Assembly: GCA_033558025.1 (NCBI GenBank) | Contig: JAUCEF010000007.1 | Coordinates: 4,216,001-4,280,000 of the forward strand | DNA length: 64,000 nucleotides | Source: Phytophthora sp. 'mugwort' | Lineage: Eukaryota > Oomycota > Peronosporomycetes > Peronosporales > Peronosporaceae | Reading direction: 5' to 3' | Part shown: positions 22,141 to 32,489 of the stretch, piece after piece | Numbering within the stretch: position 1 is the stretch's first letter | Layout of the letters: the number at the start of each line of letters is the position of its first letter | The notes under the pieces: model-generated | The model's database searches: none | What the model saw: the letters and a program-made list of their open reading frames with translations, nothing else | Told to the model about the DNA's origin: nothing | Position numbers and translations under genes: made by a program

Positions 22141-22334
22141 ATGACTTACTCACCTGAAACATACCAGCGCAACAAGCGATCCTACGTGCGCAGAAGAAGT
22201 ATTACCTTAAGAATCGAGAGACGAGATTAGCTAATCAAAAGAAATACGATACTGAGCGCGATCAAATTCGAGAGCGTAGAAATCAAGCTAAAGAGAAGCT
22301 AAAACCCGATCAGATAGAAGAAAGTAAAGAATGA
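22141..22334 (+). pseudogene. Small basic Polinton ORF with one frameshift
   Basis: An ATG at 22,141 opens MTYSPETYQR; after a one-base shift near 22,172 the frame continues through RAQKKYYLKNRETRLANQ to a TGA at 22,332. The product would be about 64 residues, basic and strongly helical, rich in Lys, Arg and Gln. Such short basic ORFs with YYLKNRE-type runs often precede zinc-finger or homing-type genes in large DNA elements. No function can be assigned. Confidence 0.45.
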
Positions 22335-22448
22335 ATATGTTTTTGAATTGACTTTATTCAAGTACATATAGAAAGTGATCCTGATACAAGGCTCCCAATA
22401 TAGAAAGTACTTTCCCGGATATATTATAGCAAACAATGTATAACAATC

Positions 22449-25400
22449 ATGTTTGCCTACGAGCTTGAAGGACTTAAGCGTTTGAATTTCAAACCGATTA
22501 AATGGGGGAGCAGCTACCGACTAAAGGTTCGGGGGCATACTGGTAAGATGGTTTTCATCGGGAATATTCAAGCCTAAGGACCAGCAACTTGTTGCTAAGC
22601 AGTACAAGGTTTCGATTGAAAACTGAAGAAAACATGATGACCCAACATACAAGCCATGGGTTGGAATGTTTGGTGAGACTCATCTATATGAGAGAATTCC
22701 TACCAGTGAGCTTTATGATAAACTTGAGAACGTACTCCTCACTCAGAAGAAGGTTTGCAAGATCAATATCGCACTTGGGTATACTATGTACGATCCAGTG
22801 ATTGATGAGGAATTCTACTTCTATCCGAACATTGATAATACCAATGTCTATGATAGACCATTCGTAGTAAATAGCAGAGCCAATGCAAGAAAAGTAATTT
22901 CTGATATTCGAATGAAAGAACTATCTGATACACTCAACTATCCGAAGTCAGGTATAAAGGCCAAATCCATTAATGGATTCAAGATCTTCATTGGCTACCG
23001 CGATCACGCCCTTGGTGATAGTGATGCTTTGGTTCCAGAATTTATTAAGAAGAACAGACATATCATTAATTTTCCACGAACCAACAACAACTGTGTATTT
23101 TATTGCATTGCTTACCACCTTCAAGAAGAAAAGAATCAGCGAGAGGTTGTGGCTCAATTTAAGGAAGCTTTCAAGCGTTATTGTAGCTACAAAGGACTTG
23201 CATTCTCGCTAAGTCTATACAAGAACTTTAATCCAATCGATCTACTCGAATTCGATCACCTGGAGGAGTGCTTCGAGCTGAATGTTAATGTTTATAGCTT
23301 CGACGTCGAGACTAACGTTGCCGAATGTAAGCAACCGACGGAAGGAAAATATGAGGAACACTCAATATCCTTTCTCATGACAATCACGCCTTCTATATCA
23401 CAAACATCGATCGAGTTCAATACAAGTACAATTGTCCTAAGTGTTCCATGGTGTTCGAGAATGATGTGCGAATGCGTGAGAATAATAATGTGCGAATGCG
23501 TGCTCACAGTAAGACTAAGTGGGATCGGATCAATCTCGAGTCATTTTGTTAAGGAACCGAGGATTTACAAACCGACTGAGAATAGAATCAAAAAGCTACT
23601 GTCGAAGTACTCTATCAAGAATGTGGATCACTATCTCGATCATTTATCGTTTTCGATTTCGAGGCGTTGACAGAACCGTTAGGGCAACAGCACGGAGCTA
23701 ATAAAAACTGAATTCACAAGCAAGCATATCCCAGTATCGGTGAGTATTTCGGATAGCTTATCTACTGAGAAGTGCAGCTTTGTGAATGATGACCCTAAAA
23801 CATTTGTTGAGAACATAATATCGTACATCAACAAGGTATCCAATGACATCACTGATTATCACAACAATAAGTTTAAGTCGATTTACTATTCAATCAACAA
23901 ACAGCTATCTACTATCGAGGAGGCTTATCCAAATATCATGGATGGTATAACGCTTGAGAAATTCAACAAGAAGAGAAAGGATAACTCACAACTCGATAGG
24001 TACCTGAAAATTAAAGCGAAAATGAGTGAAGACCTCGAGACTTTGGATCAAATTCTCGAACAGATACCAGTCCTCGGGTTCAATACTGGTAATTATGACA
24101 TAAATCTGATCAACAATGAACTGTTTAGTACGATCGGAACTGAGAATATCCAACATATCATCAAAAACGGAGGCTACATGGCTATTGTCAGCAATAGCTT
24201 CAGACGCTTGATATCATTAGTTATGTTCCGGCCGGGACGAGCTATGCTAAGTATCTCGAAACCTATCTGGGTGATTGTAACTGTGAAGACAAGATCCGTT
24301 GTACTTGTGAGCTATCCAAGGGAGTGTCCCCATACGAATACATCACGAGTTTCGATGTTCTAAGTGAGACAAAGCTACCACCTAAGTCAGCTTTCTACAG
24401 CAAACTCCGTTGTACAAAACACCAGCGGTGATGAGTATAAGCGAGTTCAGTTTGTTTGGGAACACTATCAAATGAAGACGATCAAAGATCTACTCATTTG
24501 GTACAACAACATCGACGATAGTACCATTAATCGAGCTATCCAAAGCAGCGCGAGCTCTTCAAGCGTTTCGAGTTAGATATGTTCTGCGATGGAGTTTCAC
24601 TACCTGGACTTAGCGAAAAAGTAATGTACAAGACTCAAGAGCTCATTTTCCAGAGCAAGAAGCCAGGAGTAGCATTTGATTTTCCAGAGAAGCGATTCTT
24701 AGGATATATCAAGCAAGATGAAGAAGCTAAACGCGAGTTCTCAATGACAATGCAGCATCTTGATACCCTCCTCAAAAAGCAAACGTATATTTGCAACTAT
24801 TGCTATGTCAAACTCAATGAAGATAATGTATCAGCAGATCGTATCAACAACAAGAAAGGACACGAGGATGGTAATATCATCATCAGTTGCATTAATTGTA
24901 TGTCATTAGAAAAGATATGAACATCAAGGCATTCGATACAAAACGTTGATCGAGTTCAATGCCAACCGATTGATCTATTTGATTGAGGAAGAAGAATCTG
25001 ATATCTATCGTGAGTTGGAAGACAATATCGCTGGAGGCCTATCCATCATCTTCAACCGATATGCGAAACGTAATGAGACAACAATTCGTGGAGGTAAAAT
25101 CTGTAAGAAGATCATTGGGTGCAAGGCGAGTGCTCACAAACCATTCGAGTCATTCATGAATCAGGTATCAAAAGCTCGCCGTGGAGGCAATATTGATGAT
25201 AGTAAAACCATGATTGCTGATATGATGAAATTGGTTGGTAATGCGGCGTTCGGACGATCAGGTATGGATATGTCTAAGCATAAAGAAGTTGAGTTCCTCT
25301 CGAACGAGAAGACTATCTACAATGCGACTGAGCACTTCACGTTCAGCTCCAAGACTGAGCTTATATAACGGGTACGGTCGGATGGTTAAGTCGAAGCGAT

Positions 25401-26029
25401 GTCTCAAGCTCAGGAATCCGATTATCTATCGATTGCCATCGATCAGTTAACTAAGCTCCGAATGCTCCAATTCTACTATAATTGCATTGATGTCTACTTT
25501 GATCGCAGTGATTTTCAGTATCAGGAAATGGACACAGACTCAGGATACATTGCTTTCACTGCTGAAAATCCTTTCCCCGATCTAATTAAACCTGAGCTAC
25601 GTAAGCACTTCAAACAACACAAGTACAATTGGTTCCCCCGCGATGATACGTCTGAGAATGCTGCTCATGATCGTCGCACTCCTAGACTATTCAAGGAAGA
25701 GATGTAATGCAATGGTCAGTCTCAACTCAAAGAATTATATCTGCTACCGTGGTGATAAGATCGATAAAGAGACTAAGAAACCAATGGTTAAACTGTCAGC
25801 GAAGGGAGTACAAAATTCTCGCAACAAGAATGTGTTAAGCCCTGAGAACTTCGAATCAGTTGTAAAATAACGCATCACATTCAAGAGTAATAACATGGAA
25901 TTTCGTATGTGTAAGGAGACTAACACGATGATCACATACAGTCAAACTAAAACGGCTCTCAACTATTATTACGACAAGCGCCGCGTATGGAAGATGGGTC
26001 ACTACTTCGCCTTTGGAGATATAGGTTGA
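22449..26029 (+). pseudogene. polB: Protein-primed family-B DNA polymerase (Polinton pPolB), broken
   Basis: It starts MFAYELEGLKRLNFKPIKWG and runs about 3.6 kb with at least eight frameshifts or stops. In order: an N-terminal domain with an OTU-like NNNCVFYCIAYHL stretch (about 23,080-23,125), a Cys2-type finger CPKCSMVF (about 23,430), exonuclease motif I FDFEAL (about 23,650), exonuclease motif II GFNTGNYDINLI (about 24,080), an inserted HNH-like zinc motif (24,787-24,905), the polymerase KLVGNAAFGRSG motif B (about 25,230) and the motif C core DTDSGYIAF (about 25,530). Where motif A (the DxxSLYP-type site) belongs, the sequence jumps from KKIIG to HKPFESF, so that catalytic Asp seems to have been deleted. 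In a living element this enzyme would copy the transposon DNA from a protein primer. Confidence 0.88.
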
Positions 26030-26057
26030 AAGTACTATCTCTTTTTTTTATGTAGAG

Positions 26058-27073
26058 ATGGAGGCGCTGCTGGAACAACTGTACTATGATCCTGAAACGG
26101 GTTTCATCTCAGCCAACGCTCTTCATAAAAAGGCTAAGGAGATCGAATCATCGATCACGCTCAAGCAAGTGAAGGATTGGTACAATTCAAAGCTTGACAT
26201 CCAACAGTATGTTGAGCAGAAGGATAGCTACGATGATTTCAGAATCGCTTCGAACAACCCAATTCATGGCAAATGGATCTTGCCTTTTGGGAAGGTAAAT
26301 CCGTGCTTACCGCGATCAATATCAACTCGCGATCAGGTTTCGTCAAGCTGTTGAAAAATAAGCGAGCAGACACAGTTTTAACCGGTATTAAGGAGCTGAT
26401 CAAAGAGGAAAAGGTTGGTATACTGACAACCGATAACGGTAAAGAATTCCTCAATCGTAAGGCTATTACCTACCTGAAATCACAAAACATCACCCATTTC
26501 AACAATGAACATGGAGATCATGCTATGATGGGTAAAATCGAACGCTTCAATTGTACATTTAAAATGAGACTCATTCGAATGCGACAGCCTATCACTGAGA
26601 AGCTTGTTAAATTGGTCATCAATAATATAACAATACGTGGCATTCATCTATCAAATCAACACCAAATCAGGCGAAAAGGACAAGTCATGGTAGATGACCT
26701 CAATCATAATCGCGAATTAATGGAGCGCGTCGAAAATGAGCTATCTATCGGGGCAACACTGCTCTATCGACTTGATAAAGGTACATTCGATAAGGAAAAT
26801 ACCCGATAGAGTAAGACTATCTACGAAATCGTGGGACTTGATGGTTATAGGGTACAAATTTGTTCAAAAAATGGACACACTCTCTATAAATCTCCGAATT
26901 GTATTAAGCTATTTAAAGCTAACCCCACCAACGCTCCATCTGCCAAGAACCAAGTATTTGAAGCTGAAAAGATCTTAGATCACAAAAGGATGCGGACTAG
27001 TAAGTACAAATACCTCGTGAAGTGGGTTGGATATGACGATTCAGCGTGGGAACCGTTCTCAAGTCTCCGTTAA
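26058..27073 (+). pseudogene. int: Retroviral-type integrase with C-terminal chromodomain, broken
   Basis: The frame starts at ATG 26,058, 28 bases after the polymerase stop. One frameshift near 26,270 separates the N-terminal helical part from the catalytic core. The core shows MDLAF (first Asp), TTDNGKEF (second Asp) and MGKIERF (Glu), with exactly 35 residues between the last two: a DD35E triad. A single TAG at 26,807 interrupts the frame. It then continues into a chromodomain (AEKILDHKRM, YKYLVKWVGYDDSAWEP) that ends at 27,073. This enzyme would insert the element and create the 6-bp duplication; the chromodomain would tether it to histone marks. Confidence 0.88.
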
Positions 27074-27303
27074 TTAACAAAAATAAAAAATCTACCCTTG
27101 AGACGGAGTATTGGGGTTCAAAGCGCTCGCGTAGCGGCTCCGGTGGGGGTTTCACCCACCACAAAAAATGAGACATAACTAGCTTGATAATAAATTTGAT
27201 AGAGACATCCTCTGTAGCTTTAACTCAAGTATATTACTTCCACTATTTTATTGAGATTTTTTGGGAAATATCTGACTTGATATATAGTCACCAACCCATA
27301 AGA

Positions 27304-27438
27304 ATGTGTAAGGACTGCTTAGAAAAGGAACGTGAGCTCACTAAGCTCCGATGAAAGTTATGGGTAATTCAGGAAGTGAGCCGCATCAAAAACGATTTGT
27401 TGGATCTGGACACAGCCATCAACTTCCGTAAACAGTAG
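27304..27438 (+). pseudogene. Very small Polinton ORF with an in-frame TGA
   Basis: MCKDCLEKERELTKLR, then TGA, then KLWVIQEVSRIKNDLLDLDT to a TAG at 27,436. It would be a 44-residue helical peptide with one CxxC pair. It sits between the integrase and the next gene on the same strand. Coding is plausible, not proven. Confidence 0.3.
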
Positions 27439-27637
27439 TAAATCGTAAATATCAGCGAGAATTGGAAATCATCTTTGGCGTCCCATTTCATTGCATCAAG
27501 GATCGCTATTCAATCTACTAAATGAGCGAAATCATATATGTCATTCATACGCATCGTTTTGCCACGATTCAGTTATGCCGAGCTACTGTAAGAGTATTTA
27601 TCCACTCCCTTTTTATAGTTTGCATGATATAGATACA

Positions 27638-28462
27638 ATGTTCCCCATTTTTACATCCCTCGCTCAGAGAGAGCAGAAGCGACAGGAGCTTCTTGAGAAA
27701 GCTCAGCGTCGGGTTCGGCAAGCCAAAGTCAAGCCGGGAGATGTATGAAGGTGCGTCATGGGCTACTGATATCTCGAATGGCATAACTACTGTAGCGAAG
27801 AAATCAACTCAGACAGACTCGATAACCGAGTCGTCTGAGTCCTTAAAAGAAAAAAGCTGAGTGATGAATCCTCCCAGACAAACCCTGAGGTATCAACTGT
27901 TGAAACGAACACTGAATCTCGCCCTGTTCAATTAATGGTGAAACTAGCACAAACCGAGTGCGTAAGACTAATAAAAAAAAGTTCATATTCGCCCTAAGAC
28001 TACTGATATTGGAACACAGATTGAAGTAGCGGAAGACTTGGCGAAAAGGATTTATTCAATGAAGGAGTTGATGATCAAGAGCAATCTAAAACAGCAGTTG
28101 CTCAAATATTTGAGGTCTATCCGATTCTTGCAGACCTACGTATTCATCTTCTTACCTCAAACGGTCGTCAGCTATCGAAATATTATTACATTGGAAAAGA
28201 TGCGAAGACATATAGCATTAAGCTAAATAGAGTATCTTTAGCACCAAATATCGATTGGTCTGAGACATACGATCATATCAGAGAAGTTTTGACTGAAGAT
28301 GTTCGCTTCCTCGCATACCTAATTGAAAAGGAAGTACAGCGTGAAATGGGGAAAGAAGATAAGCCGACCCCCTACCAGGTATGGCAATTTATTGGATCGA
28401 AGCGAAAACGATTCAATATTTTTTGGAGGGGGATGATGCAGATCGCACGAAGCAAGACTTGA
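27638..28462 (+). pseudogene. Polinton protein with TQT motifs, broken
   Basis: An acceptable start is the ATG at 27,638, followed by a helical segment (QREQKRQELLEKAQRRVRQA). After a frameshift near 27,745 comes a low-complexity acidic linker with KKSTQTDS and, further on, DIGTQIEV. Two more breaks lead to a folded-looking C-terminal part (DLRIHLLTSNGRQLSKYYYI, then DVRFLAYLIEKEVQREMG) ending at a TGA at 28,460. I do not recognise the family. The KxTQT core is the classic binding signal for dynein light chain LC8, so a linker that docks LC8 is possible. Confidence 0.45.
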
Positions 28463-28495
28463 TGATAGCTTTCTATTCGATAAGTCAACGTCCAC

Positions 28496-29075
28496 AATGT
28501 CTGACCAGACCGACAGCAAGATCAAATTATTCTGGACCATTAGCAGAAATAAAGATATGCTGAAACTCAGGGGTTGAGAAAGAAAATTATTTCAGATTCT
28601 TTAGGCGAGTAAAACATCTCCTGTTCAGGTAGATGGATATATATGGATTAATGGTAATTCCATTAGTGTATTTGGTAAAGATAGTAATCGTACGAAGCCT
28701 GCTGTCACTAACAGAGTCAATCGGGCAATCACATTCCAATCGTTTATAAATATGGCCAGCGCCACAGGGCTTGAACTGATATTAATCGGTAAACAGGATG
28801 GGAAAAAGGTAGCGAAGGATTTCACACCAGGAGACGGGGAAGTCCGACATGGAGTAACGACTGGCGCCGATGAAGATATGGAACCAAAGCTGACCAACGC
28901 CGACAACGACGCCAAAAGAATCCTAACAGATTATTACAGTCAGTTGTCGAGCGAACGTGTTGTTATCCCATTTCGCCTGAAGCCGATTGTTAATGCTAAA
29001 AATGGGTTAAAAACTCATTCGGATTATTGTTTCGGTGCGCCAGCACCCACTCGTCCAGTAAATATCAGAAAATAA
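28496..29075 (+). pseudogene. Unidentified Polinton gene, N-terminal half broken
   Basis: ATG at 28,496 (MSDQTDSKIKLFWTISRNKD), then a stop and a frame change, then an open stretch from about 28,620 to the TAA at 29,073. The latter contains DGYIWINGNSISVFGKDSN, KTPAV-like linkers, NMASATGLELILIGKQDGKK and a charged C-terminus. It would be about 190 residues with mixed beta and loop character. It lies between two other structural-type genes in the same direction, so a virion or assembly role is a guess. Confidence 0.4.
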
Positions 29076-29115
29076 AAAAAATAAGCAAGTAACTGGTAAT
29101 GCTTGGTCTGGTCTC

Positions 29116-30464
29116 ATGAAGGCCATCCAGTGGACGCATACTTTATCATCGTTACTAAACCACTTTGAAGAATTAGATCGTTACCTTTCCGGTGTTGAAT
29201 ATCAATTTCCATCAAATGATGAAGAACAGCCAAACTGGTGAAGGAGAAGGAACTTGACGAACAAAGACGAAAAAATCCTTGATGAGAATTTGAAGATTCT
29301 AAATAAAGCTATCTTAGGTAGCGTTCGAGACATCAAACGTCAAAGTACTGAGGAATATGTTGAGGGACCAGATGAACTGCAGAGCTTCACGACGAGACCG
29401 AGGCAGCTCTCCAACCATATGGCGAGGCTCAGAAGCGATATGAAGCCGCTAAGGACGCTGTGAGAGAGAGGCAGCTCTCCAACCATATGGCGAGGCTCAG
29501 AAGCGATATGAAGCCGCTAAGGACGCTGTGAGAGAGAGGCAGCTCTCCAACCATATGGCGAGGCTCAGAAGCGATATGAAGCCGCTAAGGACGCTGTGAG
29601 AGAGAGGCAGCTCTCCAACCATATGGCGAGGCTCAGAAGCGATATGAAGCCGCTAAGGACGCTGTGAGAGAGAGGCAGCTCTCCAACCATATGGCGAGGC
29701 TCAGAAGCGATATGAAGCCGCTAAGGACGCTGTGAGAGAGAGGCAGCTCTCCAACCATATGGCGAGGCTCAGAAGCGATATGAAGCCGCTAAGGACGCTG
29801 TGAGAGATTCAAACTCAAAATCATTAAGATCAGCTCTGAAGGCCGCTCAATCAGCGATGAGAGCTACGAAGTCTATATATATTTCTATAGCTAAGCGATA
29901 TTCTGACGCTCTCCCTAAATTAGGGGGTCGTGGTATTCGAGGGGCGGGTGTAGTTCCACTGGATGGAGTAGTCAGACGCGGTAAAACTTACAACCTGAAT
30001 GAGATCCGGGGTTTAGCAACACCGAGTGCGTATGTTTATCGCCATTTTGGTAGCAGGTACATTCGTATGCCAAATTTTTGATGCCAAAACACTCGTCATT
30101 GTTCAGCCTAACCGCCGGAAATGCGGTCCTAAACGTCAGATCAGCGATAGTCTCCAAACCATGATCAGAACCCTTGTGTATAAACAACACATCGACCAAG
30201 CTGCTTACGATAAGCTCAGCATCGACGACAAAAAAATGTTCAAGGAGATCCTTGCTATCACCCATCTCCAGTATAATTTTCACGATAAGCTCGAGGACCC
30301 GCTGCAGACGCTTCGAGCCGAGTATGATAAGCTTAAGGGAGAGCTTGAATTAGGCAATGATGCCCCAAGCATCATAACAGCTAAAGTATCTCACAGTAGA
30401 TATGTACAACAATCAACTTATCAATGATAACGAGTTTAGAGATATTATAACTCGCCTACTATAG
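29116..30464 (+). pseudogene. Polinton structural-type protein interrupted by a 68-bp repeat
   Basis: The first part (MKAIQWTHTLSSLLNHFEEL) runs through a TGA at 29,239 into a helical segment (KILDENLKILNKAILGSVRD). The six-copy 68-bp repeat (29,403-29,807) follows. In one frame the repeat codes ALQPYGEAQKRYEAAKDAVR, the helical sequence that leads into SNSKSLRSALKAAQSAMRAT after the last copy. Next come GKTYNLNEIRGLATPSAYVY and, after a frameshift near 30,080, VIVQPNRRKCGPKRQISDSL. After a last shift near 30,380 it ends in NNQLINDNEFRDIITRLL, with stop at 30,462. The C-terminal part matches the type of conserved but unnamed protein found in Polintons. Confidence 0.5.
29403..29807. repeat. 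68-bp direct tandem repeat, six copies
   Basis: The motif GCAGCTCTCCAACCATATGG starts at 29,403, 29,471, 29,539, 29,607, 29,675 and 29,743, a constant 68-bp spacing. The copies are identical by eye. Because 68 is not a multiple of three, five extra copies (340 bp) shift the reading frame of the host gene. Confidence 0.97.
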
Positions 30465-30473
30465 TCACAAATC

Positions 30474-30728
30474 ATGTTCTTCTTTAATCCCCGCATTATT
30501 TCGAGCTCAGCTGGTAGCTATGGCGATAACTCCGATCTCAACGTAGCTGAGCTAAAAGCTTTCATGAAGAATCTGATCATCCATGACCGACCTCAGAAGA
30601 CACAGGCAGCTGTGTGGGCAACCGATAACAAGAAGGTGGATGCATCGACTCAGACGGAGGGAGGACGCATGTGGGCTTGCCAACCAAAGGAAAAAAAAAC
30701 AAAAACTGTGAAAACATTTGCTATCTAA
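30474..30728 (+). CDS. Small Polinton ORF with a TQT motif
   Basis: 84 residues, intact, starting 10 bases after the previous stop (MFFFNPRIISSSAGSYGD). It has a short helical piece (NVAELKAFMKNLI) followed by DASTQTEGG, a second LC8-type TQT core in this element, and a Lys-rich end. Short length and position suggest a small accessory protein. The downstream minus-strand frame that overlaps its end is treated as noise. Confidence 0.4.
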   Translation: MFFFNPRIISSSAGSYGDNSDLNVAELKAFMKNLIIHDRPQKTQAAVWATDNKKVDASTQTEGGRMWACQPKEKKTKTVKTFAI

Positions 30729-30930
30729 GTAAGACCATTCCGCACGAGTACTGATCTCAGGTATTGCAGACTCCCCGTCGGAGCTTTGGGTGGGTAGAAA
30801 AACGCTATCCCCAAGAACAATGATTTTGTCAGCGTGTAGCATTGTCGACCCCACAATTTGCTGTGGATCATCCGTAGTTACATTCGTTTTAAGCTCCTTA
30901 CTCGGTCTACAGCACATGATTATATATTAA

Positions 30931-32018
30931 CTAGACGATTTTAAATTTTTCAATCTCACCGAGGAGGTGTAGAATCATCTTCATGTTATATATTGCAATC
31001 CGACTGTAGTCAACGTTCAACTGTTGCTTTGCTGGTTCGAGCGGCGGGTCATCCCCCTCGTCGATATCCTCTCGATAGAAAACACTGGTCAAATTTGTTA
31101 ATTTAGCCGAAAAAGATCTTGAGCTGACAACCCTACCTCCTGCCCTGGTCTATTTTCAGGCTCAATCCAATCATACAGAACTACATCAACGTTGTCGTAG
31201 AGACGCCTGATGCGATCGAGAGGAGCACTTTAAATATTTCACTTGAGTCGTCGATCAGAGGTCATTGCCATCGCTTGGCACGAAATGTAACCCGAAAAGA
31301 TAGTAGAGACGTTGTAGACGATCGGACCGAGAGCGCTTTCTGTAACTCCGTTGTCAGTTCTGAGTCGATATACAGTATTACCGCCCATACCAAAAGTGAA
31401 TGAATTGGAAGAGGCAATGTGAAGAGACAAGGTTGGACTCGTCGCCCCTATCCCCAATCTACCTGCAGAAGTTAGCATCATCCTTGTTGCTCCATTACTA
31501 TATCCAGTACATGCTATCTGCTGCGCTGCTATGAGCTGTCCCGCCAATGGATATTTCCCAACTTGAAAAATTAGTACCATCGAGTAGGATGCTTGTCCTA
31601 CCAGTGGATGGTGATATATTGTTATATAGGTGGAGCATAGTAGATCCACCGGCGATGTAGGCTCCATTATATGTACTTGAACCATTTATCGTCAGCTGGT
31701 ATGAACCCGATGGAGTTGTAGTATTTAGGCAAGCTCTCCCATCATTAAGAAGTAACAGATTGTTCGATGATGCGAAAGCGCTCGTCGTCGAAGATCCTGA
31801 TACGATATTGAGAGCTGGAGAGCTACTGTAAAATTGAGTTCCGGCATTCTCACCCCCTGCCTGTGATCCCAATAGATAGCCGTGAAACCATCCGGATTGA
31901 TAATTAGTAGCAAAGCCAACAAGCTTGTGCTCGAACGAATAACCACTTCGTATTCAGCACTGGATGTGCCAACTACCCCTGATTGATCGTACCCACTCAC
32001 AAAGACAGTGGCAAGCAC
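30931..32018 (-). pseudogene. Fibre/spike-like protein with C-terminal S74 chaperone domain, broken
   Basis: The minus-strand gene starts near 32,018 (MLATVFVSGYDQSGVVGTSS) and needs at least three frame changes. The middle is Gly/Ser/Asn-rich beta-type sequence: LNIVSGSSTTSAFASSNN, then LTINGSSTYNGAYIAGGS. Then comes the phage-tail hallmark GRLGIGATSPTLSLHIA, and MTSDRRLK with TGA where Glu is expected (next NI, then TAA). The frame continues with LDRIRRLYDNVDVVLYDWIE, GQEVGLSAQDLF and, after one more shift, LNVDYSRIAIYNMKMILHLL to a TAG at 30,931. The SDRRLKxNI motif, the AQD segment and the final long helix are the peptidase-S74 intramolecular chaperone of trimeric tail spikes. In a virion this would be a receptor-binding fibre. 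Confidence 0.75.
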
Positions 32019-32043
32019 TCAATTATCCAATTTCATCCCGTAG

Positions 32044-32306
32044 ATCCACCCAACCAGTTCATACATTATTCTCTGCGATCTTATCAAGAATGAATATGTT
32101 GCATCTGGCGATATTCTAAGTGCTTTTGATAGAGGCGATGCCGGTATTGGTCAGTTGATTAACTATGAACCATCCCAGTATGCGTGGATGAATTTTCATA
32201 ATGGTTCGCGATCAACGATCACTATCAGCATCTTTAATCAGAACGACCAAATAGAAAAATTCCGCAATACTTCTGTTTCAATCATCTTACCGAGACCAAA
32301 AAATAA
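32044..32306 (+). pseudogene. C-terminal part of a Polinton virion (penton-like) protein, cut by the MULE
   Basis: One plus-strand frame codes SSYIILCDLIKNEYVASGDI, a Gly/Asp loop, YEPSQYAWMNFHNGSRSTIT, and IEKFRNTSVSIILPRPKN. The pattern (IxCDLI... YEP... ISI-strand, D/N-Q pair, final VSIIL strand) is that of C-terminal jelly-roll ends in Polinton minor capsid proteins. Upstream there is an in-frame TAG at 32,038-32,040, and the sequence gives way to the fibre gene, so the N-terminal part is missing. The MULE inserted seven codons before the old stop: beyond the far target duplication the frame would end LNS at a TAA at 35,819. Confidence 0.45.
32298..32306. repeat. Left 9-bp target duplication of the nested MULE
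   Basis: AAAAAATAA here is repeated exactly at 35,800-35,808. Nine bases is the usual duplication size for Mutator-like elements. Confidence 0.92.
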
Positions 32307-32362
32307 GGGAAATTTCCGAAGGGGGACTCGAATCGAAAAACATTTTCAAAGGGGGACTCGAT
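32307..32362 (+). repeat. Left terminal inverted repeat of the MULE
   Basis: 56 bp; matches the reverse complement of 35,745-35,799 except for about three positions. The repeat itself contains AGGGGGACTCGA twice, 31 bases apart, a likely double transposase binding site. Confidence 0.92.
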
Positions 32363-32489
32363 TATTAGGCTGCCGAAAAAAAAAAAACTCTAAAAGGTAG
32401 CTTTTGCTAAGCCTATGAAGACATCGCTGGGCGGCACGGGCGCGGGTGGCCCGCAACGGCGTGAGATGCCTACACAGGGAATGATAAGC

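Noticed and set aside
29403..29807. CRISPR-like array at the 68-bp repeats
   Set aside because: The copies are directly adjacent and identical with no variable spacers, and the context is a eukaryotic transposon gene.
30552..30917. 121-codon minus frame beyond the fibre gene stop
   Set aside because: It overlaps the small plus-strand ORF and its second half is the antisense of a Lys-rich tract. A real short gene in 30,730-30,917 cannot be excluded.
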